Shown: positions 1 through 7,929 of the stretch, piece by piece
How the letters are laid out: each line of letters starts with the position of its first letter
Numbering within the stretch: position 1 is the first letter of the stretch
Source: Pseudoalteromonas sp. NBT06-2
Lineage (GTDB): Bacteria > Pseudomonadota > Gammaproteobacteria > Enterobacterales > Alteromonadaceae
Reading direction: 5' to 3'
DNA length: 46,545 bases
Assembly (NCBI RefSeq): GCF_002276045.1
Contig: NZ_NQMR01000069.1
Coordinates: 1-46,545, forward strand
Made by a program: the position numbers and the translations under genes
Notes under the pieces: model-generated
Database searches by the model: none
Told to the model about the DNA's origin: nothing
Seen by the model: the letters and a program-made list of their open reading frames with translations, nothing else

Positions 1-69
1 TCTTTAGCTTGGTTAATGCTTCTTGCGACTCCTTTTGCATTCTTACGTAGAAGAAAGTCTCAAAAGTAA
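1..69 (+). CDS. C-terminal end of a protein with a GlyGly-CTERM-like sorting tail (partial)
   Basis: An open frame enters from the left edge and stops at TAA 67-69. The 22 visible residues are a hydrophobic segment (SLAWLMLLATPFAFL) followed by a basic end (RRRKSQK). A hydrophobic helix plus an Arg cluster at the extreme C-terminus is the pattern of GlyGly-CTERM (rhombosortase) signals on exported proteins of Alteromonadales and Vibrionales. The Gly-Gly part would lie outside the window, so this is inference. A strong terminator follows at 93-118. Confidence 0.5.
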   Translation, partial: SLAWLMLLATPFAFLRRRKSQK

Positions 70-92
70 TTTGATTTTATAAAATCATATTT

Positions 93-118
93 AAAAGGGC
101 GCTTTTTGCGCCCTTTTT
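93..118 (+). terminator. Rho-independent terminator
   Basis: The arms AAAAGGGCGC (93-102) and GCGCCCTTTT (108-117) pair perfectly around a five-T loop and end in a T run. The hairpin lies 24 bases after the stop of the partial upstream gene. Confidence 0.9.
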
Positions 119-144
119 CATATTTACACCTATTTATATTGTAA

Positions 145-174
145 TTGATATTTAGCTGACAATTACTCTAAAAT
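145..174 (+). promoter_or_regulatory. Possible sigma70 promoter of the oligopeptidase B gene
   Basis: TTGATA (145-150) and TAAAAT (169-174) are separated by 18 bases and lie about 40 bases before the gene's ATG. The region is AT-rich, so chance matches are likely. Confidence 0.3.
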
Positions 175-212
175 AAATAACTTAAGAATTTAAAATAAAA
201 AAGGATTTGAAA

Positions 213-2390
213 ATGAAAACAAAGTATTCACTGGGTTTAGGTATACTTTCGTTAGCTGTTTTAGCCGGTTGTAATAGCGCAGAAAAAACAGATAAGAATC
301 AAATTGTAAAATCGACTGAAGCGCAAAAGTATGCATTAGCGCCCGTTGCTAAAAAAGTTGCTCATGAAATGAATATTCATGGCTCAAAACGCGTAGATGA
401 TTATTACTGGATGCGTGATGATAAACGCGAAAACCCTGAAATATTAGCGCATTTAGCAGCTGAAAATACCTATACAAATGCGATGTTAAAGCATACTGAA
501 AAGTTACAAGATAACTTGTTTGAAGAGTTAAAGTCACGTATTCAAAAAGATGATGACTCGGTGCCAGTTAGACGTGGTGATTTTTATTATTCATCTGAAA
601 TGCGTGGCGATAATGAATATCCTATTTATGTGCGTAGTAAAAATTTTAAAGGCGACGATAAACAGGTTTTATTAGATGTAAACGCACTGGCAAAAGATCA
701 TGAGTATTTTCAAGTATCAGGCTTAGATGTTAGCCCTAATGGAAAAATAATGGCCTATGGCGAAGATACATTAAGTCGTCGCGTTTATACCTTGCGCTTT
801 AAAGATTTAAAAGCTGGTGAGTTGCTTGCTGATGAACTAAAAGGCACCGAAGGCAAGGCTATCTGGGGTAACGATAATAAAACGGTTTATTACATCAAAA
901 AAGACTTACAGACTTTATTAGGCTTTCAAGTATATCGTCATACTTTAGGGTCATCTCAAGATACTGATGAATTAGTTTATGAAGAAGTAAATAAATCGTA
1001 TTACACAAGTATAGGTAAAAGCAAAGATGGATCGCATATATACATATATCACAGTAGTCCTGAAGCATCAGGTATGTCGTTAATTGATGCTAATAACCAT
1101 AAAGGCAAACCTGTTAGGTTTATCCCAAGAGAACAAGGTTTAGAGTATGAAATCTCAAAGCTAGGGCAGTGGTATTATGTCAATACTAACTTAGATGCAG
1201 TGAACTTTAAGCTAATGAAAGTTCATCAAAGTAAATTAGGTAATAAAAATAACTGGCAAGAAGTAATACCGCATAAAGAAGGTGTAAAACTAGAAGATGT
1301 ATCGCTATTTAATGATCATTTAGTTTATAAAGTGCGTGAAGATGGTATTAATACAGTTACTGTTCGTTCTTTAAAGTCAGGAAAAGAGCAACAGCTTAAG
1401 TTTAAAGATAAAGCTTTTGCTGCTTATTTATATGGTAATAACGAGTTAGATAATGAAAGTGTTCGCCTTTATTATACAAGCTTAACAACGCCTGGTACCC
1501 ATTATGACTTTAATTTAAATAGCACTGAACCAGAGCTGCTTAAGCAACAAAAAGTACTGGGTGATTTTAACCCAGATAATTACACATCAGAGCGTATTTT
1601 TATTAAGGCACGAGATGGTATAAAAGTACCTGTATCTTTAGTTTATCGCACTGATAAATTTAAAAATGATGGCACAAACCCAATTTATCAATATGGTTAT
1701 GGTTCATACGGACATACAATTCAGCCTAGTTTTTCAAGTGCAAGATTAAGCTTGCTAGATCGTGGTTTTGTTTATGCAATCGCGCATATTCGTGGCTCTC
1801 AAATGTTAGGTCGCCCTTGGTATAACCAAGGTAAAAAATTGACTAAGAAAAATACTTTTAATGACTTTATTGATGTAACTAAGTCACTAATAGATCAAGG
1901 TTACGGCAATAAAGAACAAGTATTTGCCGTTGGTGGTAGTGCTGGTGGGTTATTAATGGGCGCTGTGATCAATCAGGCGCCTGAATTATATCAAGGTGTT
2001 GCTGCACATGTACCATTTGTTGATGTAGTAACAACTATGTTGGATGAAACTATACCGCTTACAACAAATGAGTATGATGAGTGGGGTAACCCAAATGACA
2101 AGTCTTACTACGATTATATGTTATCGTATTCACCATACGATCAAATTTCTAAGCAAGCGTATCCAAATTTATTAGTGACAACAGGTTTACATGATTCTCA
2201 GGTACAATATTTTGAACCAGCAAAATGGGTTGCTAAATTACGAGATTATAAAACCAATGATAATAAATTATTGTTTAAAGTTGATATGGAAGCAGGTCAT
2301 GGTGGTGCATCTGGTCGCTTTAAAGGTCTTAAAGATCGCGCATTAGAATATGCATTTATTCTTGATTTAGTCGGTCAAAATAAACTTTGA
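213..2390 (+). CDS. ptrB: Oligopeptidase B-like S9 serine peptidase, predicted lipoprotein
   Basis: Prolyl oligopeptidase family (S9A), closest in motifs to oligopeptidase B, which cuts after Arg/Lys in short peptides. The start is ATG 213 (725 aa): it follows AAGGA at 201-205, whereas the TTG at 207 has no better support. The N-terminus is a lipoprotein signal with lipobox LAGC, so the enzyme should be membrane-anchored outside the cytoplasm, unlike cytosolic E. coli PtrB. A propeller-like region (about 70-430) precedes the hydrolase domain. The hydrolase domain contains YGYGSYG, GRPWYNQGKKLTKKNTFNDF, the nucleophile in GGSAGG (Ser576), Asp661 in GLHDSQV and His696 in EAGHGG. The triad is complete and the length is normal. 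It is transcribed alone. Confidence 0.9.
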   Translation: MKTKYSLGLGILSLAVLAGCNSAEKTDKNQIVKSTEAQKYALAPVAKKVAHEMNIHGSKRVDDYYWMRDDKRENPEILAHLAAENTYTNAMLKHTEKLQDNLFEELKSRIQKDDDSVPVRRGDFYYSSEMRGDNEYPIYVRSKNFKGDDKQVLLDVNALAKDHEYFQVSGLDVSPNGKIMAYGEDTLSRRVYTLRFKDLKAGELLADELKGTEGKAIWGNDNKTVYYIKKDLQTLLGFQVYRHTLGSSQDTDELVYEEVNKSYYTSIGKSKDGSHIYIYHSSPEASGMSLIDANNHKGKPVRFIPREQGLEYEISKLGQWYYVNTNLDAVNFKLMKVHQSKLGNKNNWQEVIPHKEGVKLEDVSLFNDHLVYKVREDGINTVTVRSLKSGKEQQLKFKDKAFAAYLYGNNELDNESVRLYYTSLTTPGTHYDFNLNSTEPELLKQQKVLGDFNPDNYTSERIFIKARDGIKVPVSLVYRTDKFKNDGTNPIYQYGYGSYGHTIQPSFSSARLSLLDRGFVYAIAHIRGSQMLGRPWYNQGKKLTKKNTFNDFIDVTKSLIDQGYGNKEQVFAVGGSAGGLLMGAVINQAPELYQGVAAHVPFVDVVTTMLDETIPLTTNEYDEWGNPNDKSYYDYMLSYSPYDQISKQAYPNLLVTTGLHDSQVQYFEPAKWVAKLRDYKTNDNKLLFKVDMEAGHGGASGRFKGLKDRALEYAFILDLVGQNKL

Positions 2391-2401
2391 TTTTTTGCTT
2401 A

Positions 2402-2495
2402 TAATACAATACCGCCTCCTATACCTATGATATTTCAGATAGCTATGAAACATGAATTTTGAAGTAACATGGGTATAGGAGGCGCTGTTGTATTA
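2402..2495. repeat. Long inverted repeat between convergent genes
   Basis: A 24-base arm at 2402-2425 (containing CCGCCTCCTATACC) is complementary to 2472-2495 (containing GGTATAGGAGGCG) with two mismatches, around a 46-base loop. It lies between the convergent oligopeptidase and histidine kinase genes. There is no T tract, so it is not a typical terminator. It could be a small palindromic mobile repeat or a protective mRNA hairpin. A second short palindrome, GCCACGTAGTGGC, lies at 2527-2539. Confidence 0.6.
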
Positions 2496-2562
2496 AGTTT
2501 AACCTACTTTTTCGCGTTTGTTTTCTGCCACGTAGTGGCTCTAATAAATATGCGTAGCAAAT

Positions 2563-4065
2563 TTATATGGCTTGACGAATACTGAACTCAAATTGTGTTC
2601 CTTGACCAAATTCACTTTTTACTTTGATATCTGAATTTAGAATATGTAATAAACGTTTGCTGATCGCTAGCCCTAATCCGCCATGCTGCTTTTTATTACC
2701 TACAGCATTACTTGCACGATATCTGGCATCAAAAATATAATTAATTTCCTCAGCTTTAATGCCTGAACCAGTATCACTAACTTGTATAGTCAACTTACTC
2801 TCTTTAGCAAAAACATTAATGGTGATCGTACCGTTTTCTGGCGTATGCCTAATTGCATTTTCAATTAAATTACTTAATACACGTTCTAATTTGGCAATGT
2901 CACATAAAGTATTGAAGTCACACACTGCTGGTTCAATAACTAGTTTTACATGTGATTTTTTCGCTTTTAAAGAAAATTTAGCAACAATATCGTAAATTAG
3001 CTCCCCTAAATTAAACATTTCATTATTAACAGATACCCTGCCACTCTCAAGATGTGCTAACTCAAAAATTTGATCAATCAAGTGCTTCAGCTGCTTGCAG
3101 TTATTTAGAGTGATAGCTAAATACTCTTGCTGTTGCTTCTCATCTAATTGCGTATTTTTCAGTGTTAAAATTTCTAAATAGCCTTGAAGTGATGCCAAAG
3201 GTGTCCTTAAGTCATGGGATAAATGGGTTAGCAGCTCACGTCTTTGATTGTCGTTTTGCTCTAATAAATTAATTTGTTGATGTATAAGTCTCACTATGGT
3301 ATTTAAACTATTACCAAGTAAATGAACCTCATTTGATTGGTGTTTTGGCCATTGGCTTAATTTTACCTTTTGTAAATCAAAGTTAGCTTGCTGTACTTGA
3401 GATACTTCTTTAGCGAGTTGTTTTATTGGTTGTGTAAAGTAACGCAATAGTAATAGTAAAATGATGAATAGAAAAATGATAGCTGCCAACAACCAACTCG
3501 CAGCTATAAGTAATCTATCATTAGATTTTATTCGAGAAAAAACAGTATCGTAAACTTCACCGCCTATAATCACATAAAGATAACCTTGTAACTTGCCTTT
3601 ATCTTGCAGGTTTTCTTCTGAATCATAGTTATAAACAGGCGCAGCAGAAAATATTTTTAGTTTATCTAAATTTCTAGGATCATCACCATACACAGGCATA
3701 TTTTCAGCGTTTTCGATTAGTTGTAAAATAGGGCTTAAATTAATGCGTTTACGTTTTACTTTACCGGGTTTTGCTGAGTAAGTTAAAATTTCACCTGAAG
3801 GGTCAACAAAATAAAATTCAAAAGCTGGGCCTAATAACATGAGTGTATGAAATAGGTTTTCTAGGGCTTTGTAATCATAAACACCCTGTTGTAATAATGG
3901 ATTATCATCTATTAAATGCTCAGCTAAATTTAAGTGTAATTTTTGCTCAGCTTGATGTTGAGACACTTGATCAAGTTGCTGGCTCCAAGACAATACTAAG
4001 GTACATATCAAACAGAAAATAACAAATATTGAAGTAGCCAATTTTTGATAGAGTGAAATTTTCAT
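2563..4065 (-). CDS. Two-component sensor histidine kinase (periplasmic sensor, HAMP)
   Basis: Membrane histidine kinase of 500 aa. There are two membrane helices (about 10-28 and 185-208) around a periplasmic sensor region of about 155 residues that I do not recognise. A HAMP linker, a HisKA domain with phospho-acceptor His284 in HLSHDLRTP, and an HATPase domain with DTGSGI and GGLGLAI follow. All catalytic boxes look intact. It lies 8 bases downstream of the response regulator and ends the operon spondin-spondin-regulator-kinase, so it presumably phosphorylates that regulator. The signal it senses is unknown. Confidence 0.93.
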   Translation of the reverse strand: MKISLYQKLATSIFVIFCLICTLVLSWSQQLDQVSQHQAEQKLHLNLAEHLIDDNPLLQQGVYDYKALENLFHTLMLLGPAFEFYFVDPSGEILTYSAKPGKVKRKRINLSPILQLIENAENMPVYGDDPRNLDKLKIFSAAPVYNYDSEENLQDKGKLQGYLYVIIGGEVYDTVFSRIKSNDRLLIAASWLLAAIIFLFIILLLLLRYFTQPIKQLAKEVSQVQQANFDLQKVKLSQWPKHQSNEVHLLGNSLNTIVRLIHQQINLLEQNDNQRRELLTHLSHDLRTPLASLQGYLEILTLKNTQLDEKQQQEYLAITLNNCKQLKHLIDQIFELAHLESGRVSVNNEMFNLGELIYDIVAKFSLKAKKSHVKLVIEPAVCDFNTLCDIAKLERVLSNLIENAIRHTPENGTITINVFAKESKLTIQVSDTGSGIKAEEINYIFDARYRASNAVGNKKQHGGLGLAISKRLLHILNSDIKVKSEFGQGTQFEFSIRQAI

Positions 4066-4073
4066 AATACGGC

Positions 4074-4790
4074 CTAATGTTGAATTAAATTACTGGAGTT
4101 GAGTTTGTAGCCTACACCCCATATGGTTTCAATGATTTGAGTATTGCAAGCTTGCTCTAATTTAGCTCGTAAGCGGTTTATGTGAGAGTTCACGGTATGT
4201 TCGTAGCCACTATGTTGGTAACCCCAAACAGAATCTAATAATTGGGTACGTGAAAATACTTGGTTTGGGTGTTTGGCAAAAAAATGTAATAAATCAAATT
4301 CGGTAGAGGTTAAGCTTATGGTGTCGTCGTCGTAATAGATTTCATGGCTTTGTAGATTGATTAATAACTTACCTAAATATACGGATTCAATATCAGTTTT
4401 AGGATTGTGTTTTTCTCTAAGTAGATGTACATGCCTAAGTTGCGCTTTTATGCGCGCTTGCAACTCTCTGGTGCTAAAGGGTTTCGTGATATAATCATCG
4501 GCGCCCATTTCTAGCCCTATAATTCTATCCATTTCATCACTTCTTGAAGTCAGCATTAGGATACTTTGCTCTGGAGATTTATCTTTAATCTTGCGGCATA
4601 AAGTTAAGCCATCCATACCAGGTAACATAATATCTAATAATAAAACAGCGTATTTCTGTTGCTGCAAAGCTTGTAAAGCAGATTCAGCTGTGTCGACATG
4701 ATCTACATTCAACGATAATTCTGCTAAATGCACTTTTAGAATTCCTGCTATATCGTGATCGTCTTCCACAACCAAAATTTTATCTTGCAT
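4074..4790 (-). CDS. OmpR/PhoB-family response regulator
   Basis: A receiver domain (phospho-acceptor Asp53 in LLLDIMLPGMDG; KPF switch motif) is followed by an OmpR-type winged-helix domain ending in ETIWGVGYKL. I chose the start at MQDKILVVEDD (238 aa, usual length). The longer frame back to 4841 adds 17 unlike residues and would begin inside a hairpin repeat. It is cognate to the adjacent kinase by position. Regulators of this family bind direct repeats with about 11-bp spacing, and such repeats occur upstream of the first spondin gene of this operon (6377-6415), suggesting autoregulation. Confidence 0.92.
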   Translation of the reverse strand: MQDKILVVEDDHDIAGILKVHLAELSLNVDHVDTAESALQALQQQKYAVLLLDIMLPGMDGLTLCRKIKDKSPEQSILMLTSRSDEMDRIIGLEMGADDYITKPFSTRELQARIKAQLRHVHLLREKHNPKTDIESVYLGKLLINLQSHEIYYDDDTISLTSTEFDLLHFFAKHPNQVFSRTQLLDSVWGYQHSGYEHTVNSHINRLRAKLEQACNTQIIETIWGVGYKLNSSNLIQH

Positions 4791-4837
4791 GTTGTCACCC
4801 AATAAAAAAGGAGTGATGTCTATTTCCTTGATGATAA

Positions 4838-4876
4838 CCAAACCACTTCAAGAAACCGAATCTTGAAGTGGTTTGG
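4838..4876. repeat. Minimal hairpin copy of the intergenic repeat family
   Basis: CCAAACCACTTCAAGA (4838-4853) and TCTTGAAGTGGTTTGG (4861-4876) are perfect 16-bp inverted arms with a 7-base loop. The same sequence forms both ends of the 265-bp repeats at 7930 and 36375, so this looks like a copy reduced to its two ends. It sits inside the operon between the second spondin gene and the regulator, where the mRNA hairpin could separate expression of the exported proteins from the regulatory genes. Confidence 0.75.
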
Positions 4877-4897
4877 CTATAGACTCCACTCAAAAAA

Positions 4898-5608
4898 TTA
4901 TTGTATCCGTGTGATTGAGACTGCCATTAATGGGTTATCAAATTTATGTTCATAGCTTAATACTGACTGACTTAAACCATCATCATTACCTACAACACCA
5001 GGGTGAACAGCAATAAAGTCAACATCATCTCTGAGTGTATTAAACCCTTCTCCCATATCGGCTGGTCCAGGAATTGTGCCAACAGCTTCATTATTTGCTT
5101 CTGTGCCAGAATCATAAGCACGTGTTTTGAAGCTTAATAGGGATCCAACTTCTAACGCGGATACGTCTATAGCATTAAGACCGGAGAATCCATCATTTGT
5201 ATTCACCATCATAGTAACAAGGCTTAATTTAGCATCGATCATATCTGCAGTGGTAATTGTGAGGGTAATAGAATTTCCAGGCCCTAAAGGAGAAGTATCG
5301 CTTATTGAAGTATCAACCATATCTAATGCAAGTAATGCGGAGTTATCTCCAGACTCAGCTAAGGTTTCTAGCTCATTTGACGCCATTTGACCCAATTGCC
5401 AAAAATTACCTTCTTTATGTAGTGCGATACCTATGGGTGATAATGGTTGAGCATAAGTTAAATTACTTACAGTTACCTCAAAACTATACATAGGATCTGG
5501 TGCTGGTGGCTCTACAGGAATCATTATTTCATTTTTATCGTCACCACCGCCACAGCCTATTAATACTAAGCCTAACAAAGGTAATAAAAGAGATTTTTTG
5601 TTCAACAT
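4898..5608 (-). CDS. Spondin-domain lipoprotein
   Basis: 236 aa with lipoprotein signal MLNKKSLLLPLLGLVLIGC, then a spondin_N-type beta-sandwich domain (YSFEVTVSNLTYAQPLSPIG; DAGTEANNE; HPGVVGNDDG; AVSITRIQ at the end). In bacteria this domain is exported and of unknown role; in animal spondins it contributes to matrix binding. The start is preceded by a near-perfect ribosome site (AAGGAGG), 11 bases after the stop of the first spondin gene. The two proteins share the DAGTEANNE and GDDD/GNDDG motifs and look like tandem duplicates, one lipidated and one soluble. Confidence 0.85.
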   Translation of the reverse strand: MLNKKSLLLPLLGLVLIGCGGGDDKNEIMIPVEPPAPDPMYSFEVTVSNLTYAQPLSPIGIALHKEGNFWQLGQMASNELETLAESGDNSALLALDMVDTSISDTSPLGPGNSITLTITTADMIDAKLSLVTMMVNTNDGFSGLNAIDVSALEVGSLLSFKTRAYDSGTEANNEAVGTIPGPADMGEGFNTLRDDVDFIAVHPGVVGNDDGLSQSVLSYEHKFDNPLMAVSITRIQ

Positions 5609-5619
5609 GATATACCTCC

Positions 5620-6321
5620 TTATTTTACAGTTATGGTAACTTTAGCGACAGGGTTTAACCATCTATGCACTGTGTTATTTAAATCACTTTTTCCACCTTC
5701 CATATCATCGTCACCTAAAGTGCCACGATGAATATGTATCATAGTATTCGTTTCCTCATTAGTGACAGAACTACCTGCCATGCCTGCTCCAGTACCTGGT
5801 GCTGCGGGAATACCTAACATGCCTGGCGCTCCAGATCCTTCTAAAATTAATTCATTGTTAGCTTCAGTGCCTGCATCATAGGCATTTAAGAAAATGCTAT
5901 AAGTACCAGCTTCTGTTGGAATTTTCCAGCTATCTAAACCAACAAAACCATCATTGGTAGGTAACATCATAGCTGTGATAGATAACATATTATTACCCTC
6001 ACTGGTTTCAAGCATTGTCATGGTTGATTGTGCTGGTGCGAGTAATCCCGCTGCTGGGTTTTCAACTTTATCAGCAGAGTAACCATCTAACATAGTTGAT
6101 AAACCTGAAATATTACCGCCTTCAGCCATCATTTGTAGTTCTATTGAAGCAGTCATACCTGATTCAAAAAGGTGGGCATCATCTGAGTGGGCTGCTATAA
6201 GGATTGGGGTGTAGTATATACCTTGTGTTAGGTTTGTTATTTTTATATCTAAAGTAGCTGCATGAGCTGACTGAACTCCTAGTGTGATCAAACTTAATGC
6301 GGCAATTGCTGAAACCTTCAT
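5620..6321 (-). CDS. Spondin-domain secreted protein
   Basis: 233 aa. The signal peptide (about residues 1-21, ending in SAHA) is followed by a spondin_N-type domain: LDIKITNLTQGIYYTPILIA at the start, NDGFVGLDSW, DAGTEANNE, HRGTLGDDD and PVAKVTITVK at the end. A Gly/Pro/Met-rich insertion lies near residues 165-190. It is the first gene of the operon and has an AAGGAAA ribosome site. The 11-bp-register repeats upstream suggest control by the regulator encoded in the same operon. Function is unknown; adhesion or matrix binding is only an inference from the domain. Confidence 0.85.
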   Translation of the reverse strand: MKVSAIAALSLITLGVQSAHAATLDIKITNLTQGIYYTPILIAAHSDDAHLFESGMTASIELQMMAEGGNISGLSTMLDGYSADKVENPAAGLLAPAQSTMTMLETSEGNNMLSITAMMLPTNDGFVGLDSWKIPTEAGTYSIFLNAYDAGTEANNELILEGSGAPGMLGIPAAPGTGAGMAGSSVTNEETNTMIHIHRGTLGDDDMEGGKSDLNNTVHRWLNPVAKVTITVK

Positions 6322-6376
6322 GTTGTTTTCCTTTTTGTGGGCTAATAAAGTTGATAGGAAAAGTATGTAAAAAAGA

Positions 6377-6415
6377 TATCAAAGAAGTATCACTGAATTA
6401 TCACGTTTTTATCAC
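6377..6415 (-). promoter_or_regulatory. Four direct repeats in 11-bp register, candidate OmpR-family operator
   Basis: TATCAA (6377), TATCAC (6388), TATCAC (6399) and TATCAC (6410) start exactly 11 bases apart; read on the minus strand they are GTGATA, GTGATA, GTGATA, TTGATA. They end about 56 bases upstream of the first spondin start codon. The copy nearest the gene, TTGATA, could also serve as a -35 element, as in PhoB-type activation. The spacing is seen directly; binding by the operon's own regulator is inferred. Confidence 0.6.
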
Positions 6416-6514
6416 AATTTAATAGAAGGTTTGTCACAAGACTTATAAAAAAGGGAAAATCGTAAAGGGGCTGCGTTTGTTAGGCTAGCCCAATTTAATT
6501 TATAAAATGTAAAG

Positions 6515-7012
6515 CTACCAAATAATACGGTCGATGGTGCGTTGATCTTCACCTATTAAGGCTTTAACTAGTTTATTGTTTTCATCTAATAGCAATAATC
6601 GTGGTACACCAATATTGGCAAACTGCTTATATATGTCTTTATTTGGGTCTGATATTAGCGGGAAAGAGACTTGGTATTCGTTTTTAAATTTTGCTAAAGA
6701 TTCGTTTGACTCTTCACGGCCTATACCTATGATTATTAAGTTGTGATCTTTGACTAAATCAGAAGCCAAAATATCTTTAATGGTACGTTGAGAGTCATGA
6801 CACCAAGTGGCAAATAATAAAACTAATTTCTTTTTATTTATCTTATTAAGGTGTATTTCACTGCCATTAATATCTATTAGTTTTTCTATTGGAAAGTTTT
6901 GCCCAGCAGAAATGTAAGTTTGGTATTTTTCTTTTACTGGTTGATTGCCATTTCCGGTGCTTGAACAGCCCATTAAAAAGGCGATTAAATAGATTGTTAA
7001 AACTGTCTTCAT
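6515..7012 (-). CDS. Thioredoxin-fold (redoxin/TlpA-like) lipoprotein with one active-site Cys
   Basis: 165 aa from MKTVLTIYLI, preferred over the longer frame because it begins directly with a lipoprotein signal (lipobox FLMGC). The thioredoxin fold is visible: the KKLVLLFATW strand, the active-site position at residues 71-74 reading CHDS, and the cis-Pro loop GVPRLLLLDENN. TlpA/ResA relatives have CxxC; here the second Cys is absent, so a classical dithiol reductase is unlikely. A one-Cys peroxidatic or thiol-binding role is possible. It diverges from the yqaA gene across a 59-base gap. Confidence 0.8.
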   Translation of the reverse strand: MKTVLTIYLIAFLMGCSSTGNGNQPVKEKYQTYISAGQNFPIEKLIDINGSEIHLNKINKKKLVLLFATWCHDSQRTIKDILASDLVKDHNLIIIGIGREESNESLAKFKNEYQVSFPLISDPNKDIYKQFANIGVPRLLLLDENNKLVKALIGEDQRTIDRIIW

Positions 7013-7071
7013 TGTTGCTCCGAGTGTATGATGTTTTTTGCGTTGGCCATAGATTAACAATTCATTTTAAA

Positions 7072-7494
7072 ATGGTATATATTTCATTATTTTTAACTTC
7101 ATTTATAGCGGCTACACTTTTTCCTGCGGCGTCAGAGGCATTGCTTGGCACTTTAGTAACGCAAGGTTTTTCTTTAGTGCTTCTTTGGTTTTTTGCAACC
7201 TTAGGTAATACATTAGGTAGCTGTGTTAATTGGTGGTTAGGAAAAGAGAGTCTGAGATTTAAACATAAAAAATGGTTTCCAGTTTCAGAAAAGCAATTGA
7301 ATAAGGCACAAAATCAGTTTCAAAAATATGGTTTGGCTACTTTATTATTTGCTTGGTTACCTATTATAGGTGACCCACTTACTTTAATGGCTGGGATAAT
7401 GCGAATTCGGTTCGATTTATTTGTATTATTTGTCGCTTTAGGTAAAGGCGTGAGATATGCCTTAGTTATTTATGTAGCCTCGTTTATCTCTTAA
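7072..7494 (+). CDS. yqaA: YqaA-family (DedA/VTT-like) inner-membrane protein
   Basis: 140 aa from ATG 7072 (MVYISLFLTSFIAATLFPAA). The open frame extends upstream to 6889, but that part overlaps the redoxin gene and is unlike protein. There are several membrane helices; the loop FPAASEALLG, GNTLGSCVNWWLG and the basic segment FKHKKWFPVSEKQLNKAQ are typical of YqaA. These proteins are small DedA relatives of uncertain function, perhaps lipid or ion transport. No clear ribosome site is seen. Confidence 0.85.
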   Translation: MVYISLFLTSFIAATLFPAASEALLGTLVTQGFSLVLLWFFATLGNTLGSCVNWWLGKESLRFKHKKWFPVSEKQLNKAQNQFQKYGLATLLFAWLPIIGDPLTLMAGIMRIRFDLFVLFVALGKGVRYALVIYVASFIS

Positions 7495-7533
7495 ATATAT
7501 GAGATTTTATTATTTAAGAGTCGCGAAGCAGAT

Positions 7534-7890
7534 CTATTCTTTTTGCCAACCTAAAGTGAGTGATACTGAATCGGCGAATCTGAGTGCGTGAGGTTTGTCA
7601 ACTCTGACCTTTGCAAATGTTACTGATTCATGCTGATGAGTCACCTCTAATATATCAGCTACTAATTTTTCTAGTAAAAGGAAGTGACCTGTTTCTACTA
7701 ATTCAATAATCGCTTTTGTGATTACTTTATAGTTAAGTGCTTTATCAACTTGATCATACTGGCAGGCGAGCTCTGCAGGGTAATGTACTTCAACATTAAT
7801 GATGACATCTTGCTTTTTACTTTTTTCATCAGGATTAAAGCCAATGTAAGTTCTTAATCTGAGATTGGTAACATTAATAATTGCTGCTTG
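7534..7890 (-). CDS. folX: Dihydroneopterin triphosphate 2'-epimerase (FolX)
   Basis: 118 aa from MQAAIINVTNLRLRTYIGF, preceded by AAGGAA; the 16 extra upstream residues come from the adjoining repeat and are not real. It resembles E. coli FolX closely (NLRLRT.IG, DVIINV..HYPA, ALNYK.ITK, FLLLEKL, HALRFADSVS.TL.WQ) more than FolB. It epimerises dihydroneopterin triphosphate to the monapterin form, the step between FolE and FolM. It is last in folM-folE-folX and is separated from folE by 337 bases that hold a 266-bp repeat. Confidence 0.9.
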   Translation of the reverse strand, partial: QAAIINVTNLRLRTYIGFNPDEKSKKQDVIINVEVHYPAELACQYDQVDKALNYKVITKAIIELVETGHFLLLEKLVADILEVTHQHESVTFAKVRVDKPHALRFADSVSLTLGWQKE

Positions 7891-7929
7891 CATTTCTTTC
7901 CTTGTGAAAAGCGAGTTGTTAAGGTGGTA

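Noticed and set aside
349..537. Minus-strand open frame inside the oligopeptidase B gene
   Set aside because: It lies wholly in a strongly coding plus-strand gene and has no protein features; other such antisense frames (for example 2759-2995, 18241-18558, 44930-45199) were dropped for the same reason.
5127..5493. Two plus-strand frames opposite the second spondin gene
   Set aside because: They mirror the spondin coding sequence and lack ribosome sites; the minus-strand gene has a signal peptide and strong ribosome site.
6889..7071. N-terminal extension of the YqaA frame
   Set aside because: It overlaps the redoxin gene on the other strand and the family starts at the Met at 7072.
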